Shown: positions 1 through 11,600 of the stretch, in pieces
Numbering within the stretch: the first letter of the stretch is position 1
Layout of the letters: every line of letters begins with the position of its first letter
Origin: Prorocentrum cordatum
Lineage: Eukaryota > Sar > Dinophyceae > Prorocentrales > Prorocentraceae
Assembly: GCA_963575745.1 (NCBI GenBank)
Contig: CAUYUJ010014360.1
Coordinates: forward strand, 99,772 to 163,771
Direction of reading: 5' to 3'
DNA length: 64,000 bases
Notes under the pieces: model-generated
Databases searched by the model: none
What the model was told of the DNA's origin: nothing
What the model saw: only the letters and a program-made list of their open reading frames with translations
Translations under genes and position numbers: made by a program

Positions 1-84
1 TATTACTTTTCCTCGAACGGCCAGCGCGGGCCACAATAACTCCCATCCGGCCGCGCGACGGGCCACACTAACACCCAACAGGCC

Positions 85-345
85 ACACTAACACCCAACG
101 GGCCACAGTAACAACTGGTCGCGCATGCGTTCCCCCCACCCAGCACAACGTTTCGTGGCCCATAGGGAGCTCCACCGAAGGCCTTAGTGGCAAAGTCCGC
201 ATGCGTCTCCCCCACACAGCACAACGTTTCGTGGCCCATGGAGAGCTCACCGCACGCATGCGTCTCCCCCACCCAGCACAACGTTTCGTGGCCCATAGGG
301 AGCTCCACCGAAAGCCACAGTGGCAAAGTCCGCATGAATACGATA
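85..345 (-). repeat. Left-edge copies of the 90-bp satellite family (about 3 degenerate units)
   Basis: Three imperfect units of about 87 bp, each carrying the minus-strand core GGTGGAGCTCCCTATGGG followed by CCACGAAACGTTGTG. The same core (GGTGGAGCTCCCTATGGG, CCACGAA) recurs every 90 bp at 63,060-63,955 on the plus strand, so the two edges of the window carry related arrays in opposite orientation. Open frames crossing this block are by-products of a period close to a multiple of three. Confidence 0.8.
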
Positions 346-879
346 CCCATAATTGCGGTACTCACAACTACATATGGTTGGGTCCTTCGCCAGGCTAATT
401 TTGGGCACTCGCGCCATCGCCTCCAAGTGGGCTGCGTGCCAGAAGACGAGCCCGTCGGACCCGGTGACCGAATCGCTGCCCACACGGCTCGTAACCCGAC
501 AGAGCCTGGCATAGCCTGGGCCATAAAACCTGGGAGAACGTGGGCCTAATTCAGCGTTCCTGTTGCTCCTGCGCGCTTGCTGCTGTTGGAGAGCGAGCTG
601 GTTGCGCTCATATATCTTGCGCGGCCTGCCCGCATGCTGGACGCCACTGCGCCCGCACCAGTGGCAGAGCCACACCGAAGACCGATGCTCACCACGTGCG
701 CGGCCGGGCTGGGACACGCACTGCTCCCCCTTTGCCACGTCGGCAAAAGCGCCTCCTTGCCGCGCACGCCTTGCGCAGGCGTTTCGTCTTCGTTCCGAGC
801 AGCTCACCTGCCAGAGCCTGGGCTGGGCCATCGGCGGGCCGCCAGAACCCGAGTTCGCGAAGATGCCCTGTAACCTGTG

Positions 880-1235
880 CGATCTCACTATCGATCGGGG
901 CACCGCGGCGGGATACCGCGGGACACCACTGGACACCACGGGACGCCGCGGAACACCACTGGGACACCGCGGGAGACAACGGGACACCACTGGACAGCGC
1001 GAGACACCATCGGGACACCATGGCGGGACACCGCGGGACACCATCGAGACAACGCGGGAAACCACGGCTGGACACTCCCAACAACCGGACTTTTGCATCC
1101 GAATTGCCTCAACGACGGCGGGATCATTCCTCTCGCGCGCCCACGGCGAAACGCCGCGGGGCACCATCGGGACACCGTGAGACACCGCGGCGGGACACCC
1201 CCAGCCACCGCGCGCCCACCGGAAGGCCGGACTTT
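880..1235 (+). repeat. GGGACACC-type minisatellite
   Basis: Irregular tandem repetition of short GGGACACC, GGACACCAC and CACCGCG motifs, interrupted at about 1,085-1,140 by a GCATCCGAA...ACGGCGGGATCATTCCTC segment. The same GGGACACC tract followed by the same downstream unit recurs at 39,018-39,258, so the array and the unit form one composite dispersed repeat. All six frames are open because the array is GC-rich; no protein is inferred. Confidence 0.8.
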
Positions 1236-1381
1236 TGCATCCGAAAAGCCCTAGCGACGGAGGGATCATTCCTCCTGCGCGCCTACGCAACTTCGCCTCG
1301 CCCTCACGCACGACACGAACACGAAACCGAAACCGATTCCAGGTGGGGGGCTCTCCGTTCCACTGCGATCTCACCCGCCAA
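1228..1381 (+). repeat. Dispersed repeat S, copy 1
   Basis: About 150 bp containing GCATCCGAA, ACTTCGCCTCGCCC, GACACGAACACGAAACCGA and GGGGGGCTCTCCGTTCC then ACTGCGATCTCACC. Near-identical copies are at 39,115-39,258 and 48,137-48,238, all on the plus strand. Read on the minus strand, each copy keeps the peptide RSQWNGEPPT, but the flanking frames differ, so I treat it as a non-coding dispersed element. Confidence 0.82.
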
Positions 1382-1406
1382 TCTCCGATTGACTTCGCCT
1401 CCTCTC

Positions 1407-2085
1407 AGGAGAGGCTAAGTCCAGACGGAGTAAGCCCATACGGAGACCGAGCACTCCGTATGGATTTACTCAGGCGTGGCGAAGGTCATACGGAGTAAGC
1501 CGATTCGGAGACTGAGCACTCTGTATGGACTTACTCCGTATGGACTTAGCCTCCTGTCAGGAGAGGCTCCGGACGGAGTAAGCCAATACGGATGCCGAAC
1601 ACTCCGAGTACTCCGTATGGACTTACTCCGTATGGACTGAGCCTCCGCTCAAGAGAGGCTTCAGTCCTGACTGAGGTAGCCCATACGGAGACCGAGCACT
1701 ACATTTGGACTCACTCAGTGTGGACTGAACCTCTTCCCAGTCCAGACGGAGTTAGCACACACGGAGACCGGGCAGTCCGCCTGGACTCACGCCGTATGGG
1801 TGGGCCTCCTCTCCAGAGAGGCTAACTCCAGGCGGAGGTCGCCCGGTCGCCCATACGGAGGCCGACCACTCCGTATGGACTTGCTGCGTGTGGGCATCGC
1901 CTCCTAGCAGGCGAGGCTACGGTCAGTTGGAGTAGGCCCATACGGAGACGGAACACTCCGAATGGACTTACTCCTGCTGGACCTGGCCTCCTCTCAGGAG
2001 CGGCCAGGCCCAGACGAAGAAAGCCCAGACGGGGACCGAGCACTCCGTATGGACTTCTTCCGTATGGACGCAGCATCCTTCGGAT
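1407..2085. repeat. Tandem array of palindromic units (about 85 bp, 8 units)
   Basis: Eight diverged units, each built around CGGAGACCGAGCACTCCG, with CCATACGGAG and its complement CTCCGTATGG on either side, and joined by GGCTAAGTCC/GGACTTAGCC arms (CCTCTCAGGAGAGG between units). The cores start near 1,440, 1,505, 1,587, 1,686, 1,761, 1,856, 1,945 and 2,031. Each unit can fold as a hairpin and neighbouring units can pair with one another. The array lies just downstream of the last visible CLC exon. Confidence 0.85.
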
Positions 2086-2552
2086 GAGGTGGCCAAGGGC
2101 CGCCCCACGCGCAATCTGCACAACGCGCGCGCGGTGTCCACCGGCAGGGTGTCGGAACGGTGCGCGGCAGCGCAGGGGCAGCGCAGCGGCCATTTCAAGT
2201 TCTGTCTAGAGGTCAACGACTGTCAGCCAGTATAGTGCGGACGCACAGTGAGGATGCAAGGGCCTTGGAAGGCCATGTCGACACTCGGCGGGCGAGGCGC
2301 GGCCAGCGAAGGCGACCAAGGATGGGCCGAAGGGGAAGGATGCAAAGGTAACCTTGGAAGGTTGCTAAGCGGGTTGATTGTAAATGAGACCCAAGGTGCA
2401 CATCCGACAAACGTTGTGCCTCACAAGCGCTCAGCGGAAGCCGACCAAGGTTTGGCTGCTGCGAGCCACGGGATGTGATTTTCTTAGGCCGCCCCCCCCC
2501 GCCCAGGCGGATAACCGTGCTCTACAATGCTCAACGCCCACCCCTTGAGAGC

Positions 2553-2658
2553 CTCGGGTCAACACGGCTTTGGGGAGGTAATTGCTGTCGACCACGGTGA
2601 TGTGGGCGAGCTCCATCTGCTTAAAGAGGTTGAAAGCGACCTCCAACGGTAGACTGGC
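2553..2658 (-). CDS. CLC exon 9 (CBS domain 2, 3' end uncertain)
   Basis: Encodes ASLPLEVAFNLFKQMELAH then ITVVDSNYLPKAVLTR, matching the second CBS repeat at the C-terminus of eukaryotic CLCs (SLxxxxxLFxxMxLxHxxVVD...ITR). The open frame continues to 2,431, but homology ends at about LTRG, where CGAG|GC could be a donor. The last residues may be on an exon beyond the left edge. Confidence 0.75.
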
Positions 2659-5600
2659 CTGTGGGAGCGGCTCCGACGACCCTGCGGTCTTTGATGTGAA
2701 ACGCTCCTTAGGCCATTCCCCTTCCAAATGCCCATCTTTGCTGCATAAGGTTGTTTCCGTGCCTGCCGTGGACGGAAGGAGAGAATGCTATCCTCCAACG
2801 TGCCCTGTGCACGTTAGGGCGTGCTAGAATACTTGCTGGCTGCTTGGTAGGGTTTCTGTGTGTTCCCCCAATCCCAACCCCTCCCTGTACAAGCTCCCCG
2901 AAAAGCGCCCCCTAGCTAACTTAGCTCTCCAGCACTCTTATCGGCCTCCAGACGGTCGCAACACGGGCCAGTAGGCGCCCAAGACGGCTGCAAGATGCCC
3001 TGTGCCGACCCAAAATAGCTCAACGACCCCCCATATTAGATATGCCCCCAAGAGACCCAACCACGGCCCAGGAGGCGCCCAAGGAGCGCTCCAGGAAGGC
3101 CTCGGGAGACTGACATGAGTGAGCGCAACAACACATGCAGTGTTTTCAACATATCACGCTTCTCTGTCCCACATGGCGCCAAGAAAGCCTCTGAGAGCCC
3201 CAAGCCGGCCCCGACACACCTCCGAGACGGCCCCAGGACGACCCGAGACGGCGTGAGCCCCACCCAGGCGGCCCAAGACTGCCACAAAACGGCCCAAAAG
3301 TCCGTCCAAGCGGTCCCGAGATGGGTCTACCGATCCGGTTTGGAACAGCTCGGTAGAACCATTACTCCAATAGCAACCGCGATCTGCCAAGAGGGCCCCA
3401 GCAGGCCACCAACAAGCCTTCAATGAGCTTCCAAGGACATCCCACCTCAGCCCTCTGGGCTGAGGTGGTCTGTCTTCTCCTCTTCGGGGATGGGCTTGCC
3501 AGTTCCTGATTGATGTACACCCCCTCCCCACAACACACACACACACACACATTGCGGCAACATCTGGACCAGGGGTAGGCGCCCCGTGCACACTTTGCAT
3601 GGGTTGTCGGCAGGGGCGGCGGGGGTGTCCTCGTATTGTCCGCTCTGCGCAGGCCTACCATGACAGGACAGGAAGAAGCGGCGCCTAGACGGCGCATCGG
3701 CAGAGCATGATAAACTACAGAAGGCCAGGAAACTTCATGCGAAGACAATTCCGAGCGGAATGTGAGGGGCACCAGAACGCAGCCTACCATCCCTGTCAAG
3801 GCGACATGCAAAATACACCCTGCGCCAAAAACTGGACCGCGCGCGGGCGCCCCAAGAAGACTTTGCAATGGTTTTCGACAAGGACGGCTGCGGTGGCCGC
3901 ATTCTTCCGCTGAGTAATCTGAAGCCTCCATCCTCGGAGCCCCCAAACCCAACACCACACAACGTAAGCCAGGACATCGGAGGAACAGAAAAGCTGGCTC
4001 CGCATTCTGTCTGGACAAGCTGCTTCAAGGCAGAACGACTTGTGAATTTGTGATGGTGCTTCAGGATCCACCACTTGGCGCGCCGTCGCCAAATCCATGG
4101 ATCGGGGGAGGTGCCCTCCCCAAAACACAGCCGGTGCCGCCTCGTTCGGCGGCGGAAACCCGCGATTTCCCATAGAAACGGGACCCGACGCTAATCCACG
4201 CTCCTCTGATCCATGCCTGCGATCGCCTGATACATGAATGCTCGGCACTGCGCTTCCGACGGGACTCATGACCTCAGTGGGAGCGTCTCGCCATCGCTTG
4301 GACGTCCATTCCCTGTGTTTTTTCAGTTTCGTGCGTGGTTTTTTCGCCAAGTGATCAAGGATGCTCCTCGATGGTCCTCACCGAAAAAAATGCACACGTC
4401 CGAGCGATACCAAGGCGTTGGCAGGGCAGGTGGGAGTGAGCGACGCGGCCTTCGGCTTGGGGCAGCTCGGCAGCGCTCCCCCTCCTCCTCTCGGCCTGGG
4501 CGGGGCGGGGGAGGGGGCGAGGGGCGAGACCGCCCAAGACGGGTCCGGGAGGGCTTCCGATGCTCGAAGATGGCCTCCAAGATTGCTCTAGGTATCCGCA
4601 GGTGGTCGGCGATAACTTCCGACATGCCTGCGGGAGACCCCAGGAGGGCACCATGCACGTGTCGTCACGCGCGCGTTGTCGAAATCCGTCCAGAGCAATG
4701 GCTTTCGAAGCATTGCAAGATAGAGCTCTTCAAGCACATATGAATCGCAACATGTTTTCAAATAACCTGTCTGCCAATTTGGTCGAGCTTCTGCGCGCTT
4801 CTTCATCTATCGCATTACCGCCGCTACCGTCATCGTCAATCGGCACCATTGCCGCCATCAACATCACAATCAACTTGGTTACCAAAAATGGTCACAAGCA
4901 TCGTTTTTGTCGTCACCAGCATGGGCACCGCCATTGGCCTTGTCGTCGTCATCGTCATCATCGCCACCACCATCGCTATTCTCATCATCGTTGCCGCCGT
5001 TGTCGACGTCATCATGATGTCGCGCTTGCCCAGTCACTGAATAACACTGAAGTGCCCGCGGCGCCACACGCTGGGAAGTTCCCATCGGTAAGCGACATCG
5101 CGGGCGCACCAGTTGCGCCAACACAGCTGGTCGCTCTACGCGCGAGCGTGCACAGCGCGGCCGTAGAGACGCGCGAGCAAGCTCAAATCGGGAACCGCAA
5201 TCGTGGCCATGCGTTTTGTCAAGAAAGATGTGGGTGGGAGGGTGTGATGTTTGTGCGATCATTGGAGTTGACATTTCATTAGTGGCAACATTATTTTCAC
5301 CCAAATCTTGCACCACATAGCTTGCACCACGCACCACCACACAGTACACATCCTTTGTGCAATCATACTCTGATTGGTATCACGCTGGCAAATATACTTC
5401 GACACTCATGAGCGGCTTAAGTGTAGGAGTCCAGCGACGCTGGGAGTCATCGATCAGGGGACCTGGAATATCGCGACGACGTGATTTCCTGGCTATTTTG
5501 GAGGGCCTCCCAGGCCCCCGAAGCTATCAGAAACCGCTAGAGAGGGACTCAATCTGCGTCGCGACGCCGTAGCCTTAGGTCGGGCATGTCCTCCCACAGG

Positions 5601-8600
5601 CGGATTTTTGGAGGACAAGTTTAAAACAGCCAGCAACTTCTCAAATATAGCAAACTAATATCTAACACGGCGTCCCCGGACTGTTTCTTGAATGCCACGT
5701 TGGAATGCTCCTCCCGTGGAGGGACAGGCCCGACTTACGCGTGGCCTCCTGACCCTTTGGGGCATTCCGACACCTGGGACCCCTCCGAGCCCTGGAGCAG
5801 ACACCGACGGGCCTCGCAGACCGAGGAGCGCCCGAGAGCGCCGCCCTGCCCACGGCACCCCTCCCTCGACCCGCGGGGTCCCCGCCGCGAGCACCCCGCG
5901 GGTGCGCCGGCAGACCCCTTTCGGAGCGGGGCGCCACGGGGAGCGGCCGGGCGGGCCTGGATGGTGACGTGGTGGAAGTCGGTGGTCCTGCCCACGTCCA
6001 CCGTGTCGGTCAGCTCGGACAGCATCTTCTCGAGGTTGCCGCGCGTGGCGAGGCCCACCACCGCGCCGTCGGGGCCGACCACGGGGAAGCCCGAGAAGGC
6101 GTGGCCGTCCAGGGCGGCCCGCAGCTCGGTCCTCTGGGCGGTGAGGGGCACGCTCGCCACTGGGGCGCCCTGCGTCTGCAGGAGGTGCTCCACCCGCAGG
6201 CTCCTGCGAGAGGAGCCAAACGCAAGCTGAGGTCGGGCGTGTGTCCCCCTGCAGGGGGACTACGGGCGAAAAAGAACCCATCCCCCCAAAATGCCCAACA
6301 AGTAACCAAAACATCGTCCCCCGACTATTTCTGGACAATCTTGGGATCTTCCTCCTGCAGAGGGACAGGCCCGACGAAAACGCCAGCATGAGCTCTCTGA
6401 GCCCCGCGTTGCTTTCTTGGATCTGCGCCGGGCCCCCCTTCGACTGGCGCGCTGGAGCGCGCCAGGGGCGGCGCCGCCAGGGGGGTCCCCCGCCGATGCA
6501 GTGCAGCCGCGCGGGGCGTCGCGGGTCAGTGGTGATGCCGCTCTGTCTTCTCTTCGATCCTCTGTATGCCCTTGGGCCACCTGCTCGGGAGGAAGGGGAA
6601 GGACGCCACGTCGATGAGCGAGTGGTACAGGCCGTGGTTCCAGCAGTTGCCGACCACGACCGCCACCAGAGTCGCCACGCCGACCGGGGCGATCATCACG
6701 GGATCCCCCGTGATCTCGACCATCATCACCTGCGGGCTAGGAGTCAACTCCTGGGAGGTCTTCGTGGGAATGACGGAAGGTAATGAGGCCAGATTAGGGG
6801 GCCACTATGCCGCATTAGCCGGGACTGTGCCAGACTAGGCCGGCATTCGGCCACGGCTATGCCAGCGCCGATGCTGAATTCAAATCTCCATGAGCTGCAT
6901 CCAAACTGGGGGCAAGGTTGGGGGGGGGCACCGGCTCAGGGCTGGGTCCAACCGGCTCAGGGCTCACGGCTGGGGGGGGGGGCTCGGGGCTCGGGGGCGG
7001 CACTGGCAAGGTTGGGGGGGGCACCGGCATGAACTGCATCCAAACCCAGAGATCCGATGTCGTCATTTTTTTCAATACGGGGTCCCCGAAAGTCTCGACC
7101 CATTCCCCAGGACCGGTTTTTCATCCTGAGTCGTTTTTTGACGGTCCCGCAGCCTGGCGAGGGCCCCTGGAGGCCGAACATTGCGAAAAACCGCCGTCTA
7201 GATTTTTTCCATACGTTGGATCTCTGGGAACTGGGGGCAAGGCTTGGGGGGGGCACCGGCTCCGGGCGAGAAGCATCGGCCCGGCGCCGACGGTGCGTCG
7301 CAGGCAGGTCGGCGGCGGGCCCCGAGGGCAGGTCCGCGTGCTCCTCGGCAGGAAGGCTGGGCCAGCGGGCGGGCCCCCTGTCGGCGATGCACGGGCGATT
7401 GGGGGTCGATGCACTTCCCCCGCGGAGCCTGCCCCCCACCCAGCGTTGCCTCATAGCTTTCGGGTCATACCAGTCGGACCTCGGGCAGAAGAGCGTCCTT
7501 CGAGAGCAGGAGACCCTCCGCCAGCCCAACTGAAGTGCATCCGAGGGTACGCTCCCCAGGATGCCCAAGAACGCCCAACAAGCACGAAGGCAATCCGGGT
7601 ACCCTCCCCGAACCGACCTCGGCCTTCTACCTCGGTCCGACTGTCGCTTGGCTCTCCGGCGGTCGTTCGGGGCGATCCAGGTGCCAGATCGCTCTCGGCG
7701 AGGCGCGGCAACCGGAACACATCCCGAGGCAGAACAGCTTCCGGGTATGGCCGAGCACGCCCGAAAGCCTCGAACCTCGCCCCTCCCCTCGCCCCCCTTG
7801 AGCCTATCCTCGCCCAAACTCGGGGGCGTCCAAGAGGGGGGCGCAAATCATGGCCAGCGGCATGTGCGCTGCCCAGGGGGGGGCTGGGACGTATTGAAAT
7901 TAGAAGAGGCGCCATGAAATCAGGGGAAATATCATGGCCCCTGCCATGATATCCACCCCCGCCCTAGTCATCACCCCCCTCTTTGCCGCACCCGACCTAT
8001 GTTGCCCCCAATCGCCGTGGTCATTAGGCTTATCCGCGAGCAGCCGCCAAGGAACGCGGCCGCGCCGACCAAGGCCCCGACGCCTGGGTCCAGCCAGCCC
8101 TCCGTGGCGAAGGGCACGGTGTCTGGCAAGGGGCCGCCCATGTAGTGGAAAAACGGCTGCCACTCCCGCGACCACATGCTCACATCCTCGCTTGGTGAGG
8201 CTTCGGGCTGCGCAACGGTTGGTGGACAAACTCCTGCACCACCCGCGCGACCGGGGTGCCGGCGAAACGTTCAACGCGCCACCCTGCCTCCGACTCGGTG
8301 TTGGTTGGCATCGCCGGCGGGGCGCAGGCACCCGCGACCAGTCCACAGATCGACACGTCGCGGCGCGGCAGGGCCAATATTCGGGGATGGACAGACCCCC
8401 CTTTAGTCAAACGTGGTTTCGTGAAAACGACCTGAGGCCCAAACCTGGCTGGCGCAAAAACCTGGAAAACAACGGCCGCGGCGCCCTCTCGAGAACCGAA
8501 AACGGACAATTCACTCATCGACGTGTCACTGTTGGGGGCTCGTGCTCGAGGCGCCCTCCCCGAGGCGCGAGGCCGCGCGTCGGGGCAGACGGCGCGGGGG

Positions 8601-11600
8601 CACGTCTGCGGCGCAGGACTTCGCTCAGCATCCGACAGACACCTCCCCAGAGATCCGAGGTCGTGATTTCAAGGAGGAGGAGGAGGAGGAGGAGGAGGAG
8701 GAGGAGGAGGAGGAGGAGGAGGAGGAGGAGGAGGAGGAGGAGGAGGAGGCGGAGGAGGAGGAGGAGGCGGACCGTCCTCAGGAAAGTCAGATCTCCTTAC
8801 CTAGCCACCCTACGGGCCCGTCGGGCCGAATTGCCTCCAGCAGGGAGGTCCACAGCTTGACGCGCAGCCCTGGCGATCGAGCGGGCGACCGAGGCAGGGA
8901 CCGTCCCTCTGGTGGCTTCGCGCTTCTCAAGGTGGAGAAGGCGGTGCAAATGGAACATCAACGCAACTCCTCGAGCCGAATCCAGCGTGGGGACGACGAG
9001 GGCAAGGGCAGAGAGTGGATCACTGGGCAACGGACGACCAAGGGCCACCCGCACCAGCTCACGAAAGTGCAGACACCAGAAATAGTGCTTCAGGCTATCT
9101 GGAGCATCACAACCCAGGCAGCATCTACGGTCTCGATTCTGGAGACGGGTGTCTGTGACCCAGCCCCCGAGCCAGGTCTTGATGCATGCACACCTCCAGC
9201 TCGGGGGCGCACGCATCAGGACCTGCTCCACGTCATGCCACACTACAGCCGCAGCCTCCAGGGGGGGCACTCCGAACCATTTGGGGAGCCTCTCCGAGAC
9301 AAGGCCCCGCAGATTCCCATCCCTGGAGGCCCGCAGGCCCACTAAAAGCTCACGCTGCAGTCGTCTCCTCCGCCCGTCCTCCCACCGACCCGCCCCACCT
9401 TGGCTAGAGGGAAGGAGAGGGGGAGCGCCGCTCTTTTCGAGCAGCTCGCGCCCCGCCACCTCCGCACGCGCCAGCGTGACTGCGGGGGCGGGCGCCTCCC
9501 ACCAGGAAGGCCAGGGCTGGCCTGACATGCATCGCACCATCGGCAGCCTGCGGGAGGCCACCTCACTCAGGTACGCAGCGGCCCGACGCCATGTCTCCAG
9601 CGTCGAGAGGGCCGAACGCATGAGGGACGCCGCCAGGAGGTCCGACGTGGGCACGCATCTTGGACCCCCCAGCGTCTCCAAGTCGAAGAACGTGTTCTTC
9701 TTGAACAAGCTTCCCGAGCACCTCGCGAGCCGTCACAGCAGGAAGCGCTCATCATCAATCAGCTCCGCCGGCATCGGCCAGAGCTGCGCCTTGTAGGCCA
9801 GGACGGGCTGGCATCGTCGGCCGTACTCGAAGAAGGCGGCCGTCATGTCCAGTGGAGATGCCGCCAGTGCCAGGACCCGTCCACGCAGGCGCGCGAGTGG
9901 CGCAGCCCACGGGGCCGCCAACGATGCACCAGGGCCCGCCAAGCACCCCGGCAGCTCCACCGACGAGGCCACGGTGAAGGAGCCCCACCCGCAGGCCTCG
10001 TCCAGGCACTTCCTCATCGCGTCCTCCACCTCCGCCGAGAACGGAGCCCAACGCGGGGCGGCCGCGCACTTCTTGGGCTGGAGCTGGAGGCCAGCGAGGC
10101 GCTCCGCGAGGCGGAAGATCCTCGCCAGTGAGCGGAGCCCCCGCCTGCAGAAGATCAGGGCCTGGATGTCATCAGCGCACCAGCGAGTCAGGCCAAGGGC
10201 CTTGGCCTCCAGCTGCTTCATGCGCGCCTCCACGAACGGCTGCGCACCGATCGCGAACATCGTCCCCGAGAGCGGGTCACCCTGCAAGATCCCGCACAAG
10301 ATGACGAAGAGGACCCAGTGGCAGGGCCCCGCCTCCACGACCTCGACGTTGGCGTAGGACTCCTTCAGCAGGTGCTCCAGGCCGAGCGGCGCCGTCCACG
10401 CCTCCAACACCCACCACATCCAGTCATGGAGGAGCGACGGGAAGGCGTGAGCGAAGTCGAAGCTCAGGAGGGTCGGCTCCTCCCAGCCTCGAGCTTGCTC
10501 CAACGCGCACATGGAGGCGACGCGGGGCATGGCGTCGAGCTCCACCAGGTCCTCCAGGAAGTCCCGCCCCGTGATGAATCCTCGCTGCGCCTTCGAGGCG
10601 CCACGGTCGATCATGCTCTTCAGCTTGAAGTTCACCGCAGAGGCGATAGCCTTGGGGCCCGTGGAGCGCAGCATGAGTGGACGTGTCTCATTCGGCTTCC
10701 TGATGACCTCCATGCCGTCGCCGTCCAGCACCTTCTTCGGCGGGAAGATGGCGATGCTCATGTTGAGCTCCTTGCGCATGGGACGGCCCAGAGCCATCCA
10801 TCTCTGAGCCGCCAGGAGCACCTCGCAGCCCGCCGAGTGCGACAGCCACGCCCGCGCGGGCAGGCCATCGACCCCAGGTGCAGCAGGCCGAGCGCGCCTC
10901 AGAGCCCCCTCGATGGCCATGGCCGAGGGAGGCGCCAGAGAGCTCCAGTCAACCTCCTTCATGCCGTACTTCGCGATGAAGGCCTTGGAGTCACGCTCGC
11001 GTCGGCAGCGCTCCGAGGCGTCGCCCTCCGCTGCCAGGCACGCTGCGCGAGCGGGGGGGCAGAAGACCTCGCCCCAGTGGTTCGCCAGCGCCTCGTGGAC
11101 CTCGGCAGGCGAGGCGAGCAGCCTGCCGCCAGGGGCTCCCACGGCCGCGCAAGGTGCCGCCGCGGGAGAACCGACCAGAGAGTAGCACGACGTTCCAGGG
11201 CTCGGCGCTGTCCAAGGAGCCGACGGCGATCAGAAACTCGCAGCTGTTCCTCATCTGCTTCAAGCTCCGCCTGAAGCTCGGCGCGCCTGGCCCTGGCCAC
11301 GCGCCGCTGCGCCAGGACAAAGCGTCTGAGGAACTCCGCGTGGTCCTTCAGCATCACCACGCCCTTCATCACATCAACAGCTATCAGCTCATCCAGCCAG
11401 GTGTGGCGAACGAGGAGCCTCTCCGCCAACGAGACGTGTTGGCGCGCCACCACTCTTGCCACTTGTCTGAAGATCAGCGCCGTGCACCGCTTCGACCATG
11501 CCATGCCCTGCAGCTGCGCATCGCGCGTCTCTGCCGCAGCCGCCTGCATGGCTCGCGCGTGCACCTGGTGCATGTCAGGCGGGGCGCGCGACGACAGGTC

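Noticed and set aside
247-1374. 375-codon minus-strand frame
   Set aside because: Covers the 90-bp repeat relics, the GGGACACC minisatellite and repeat S; no domain and low complexity.
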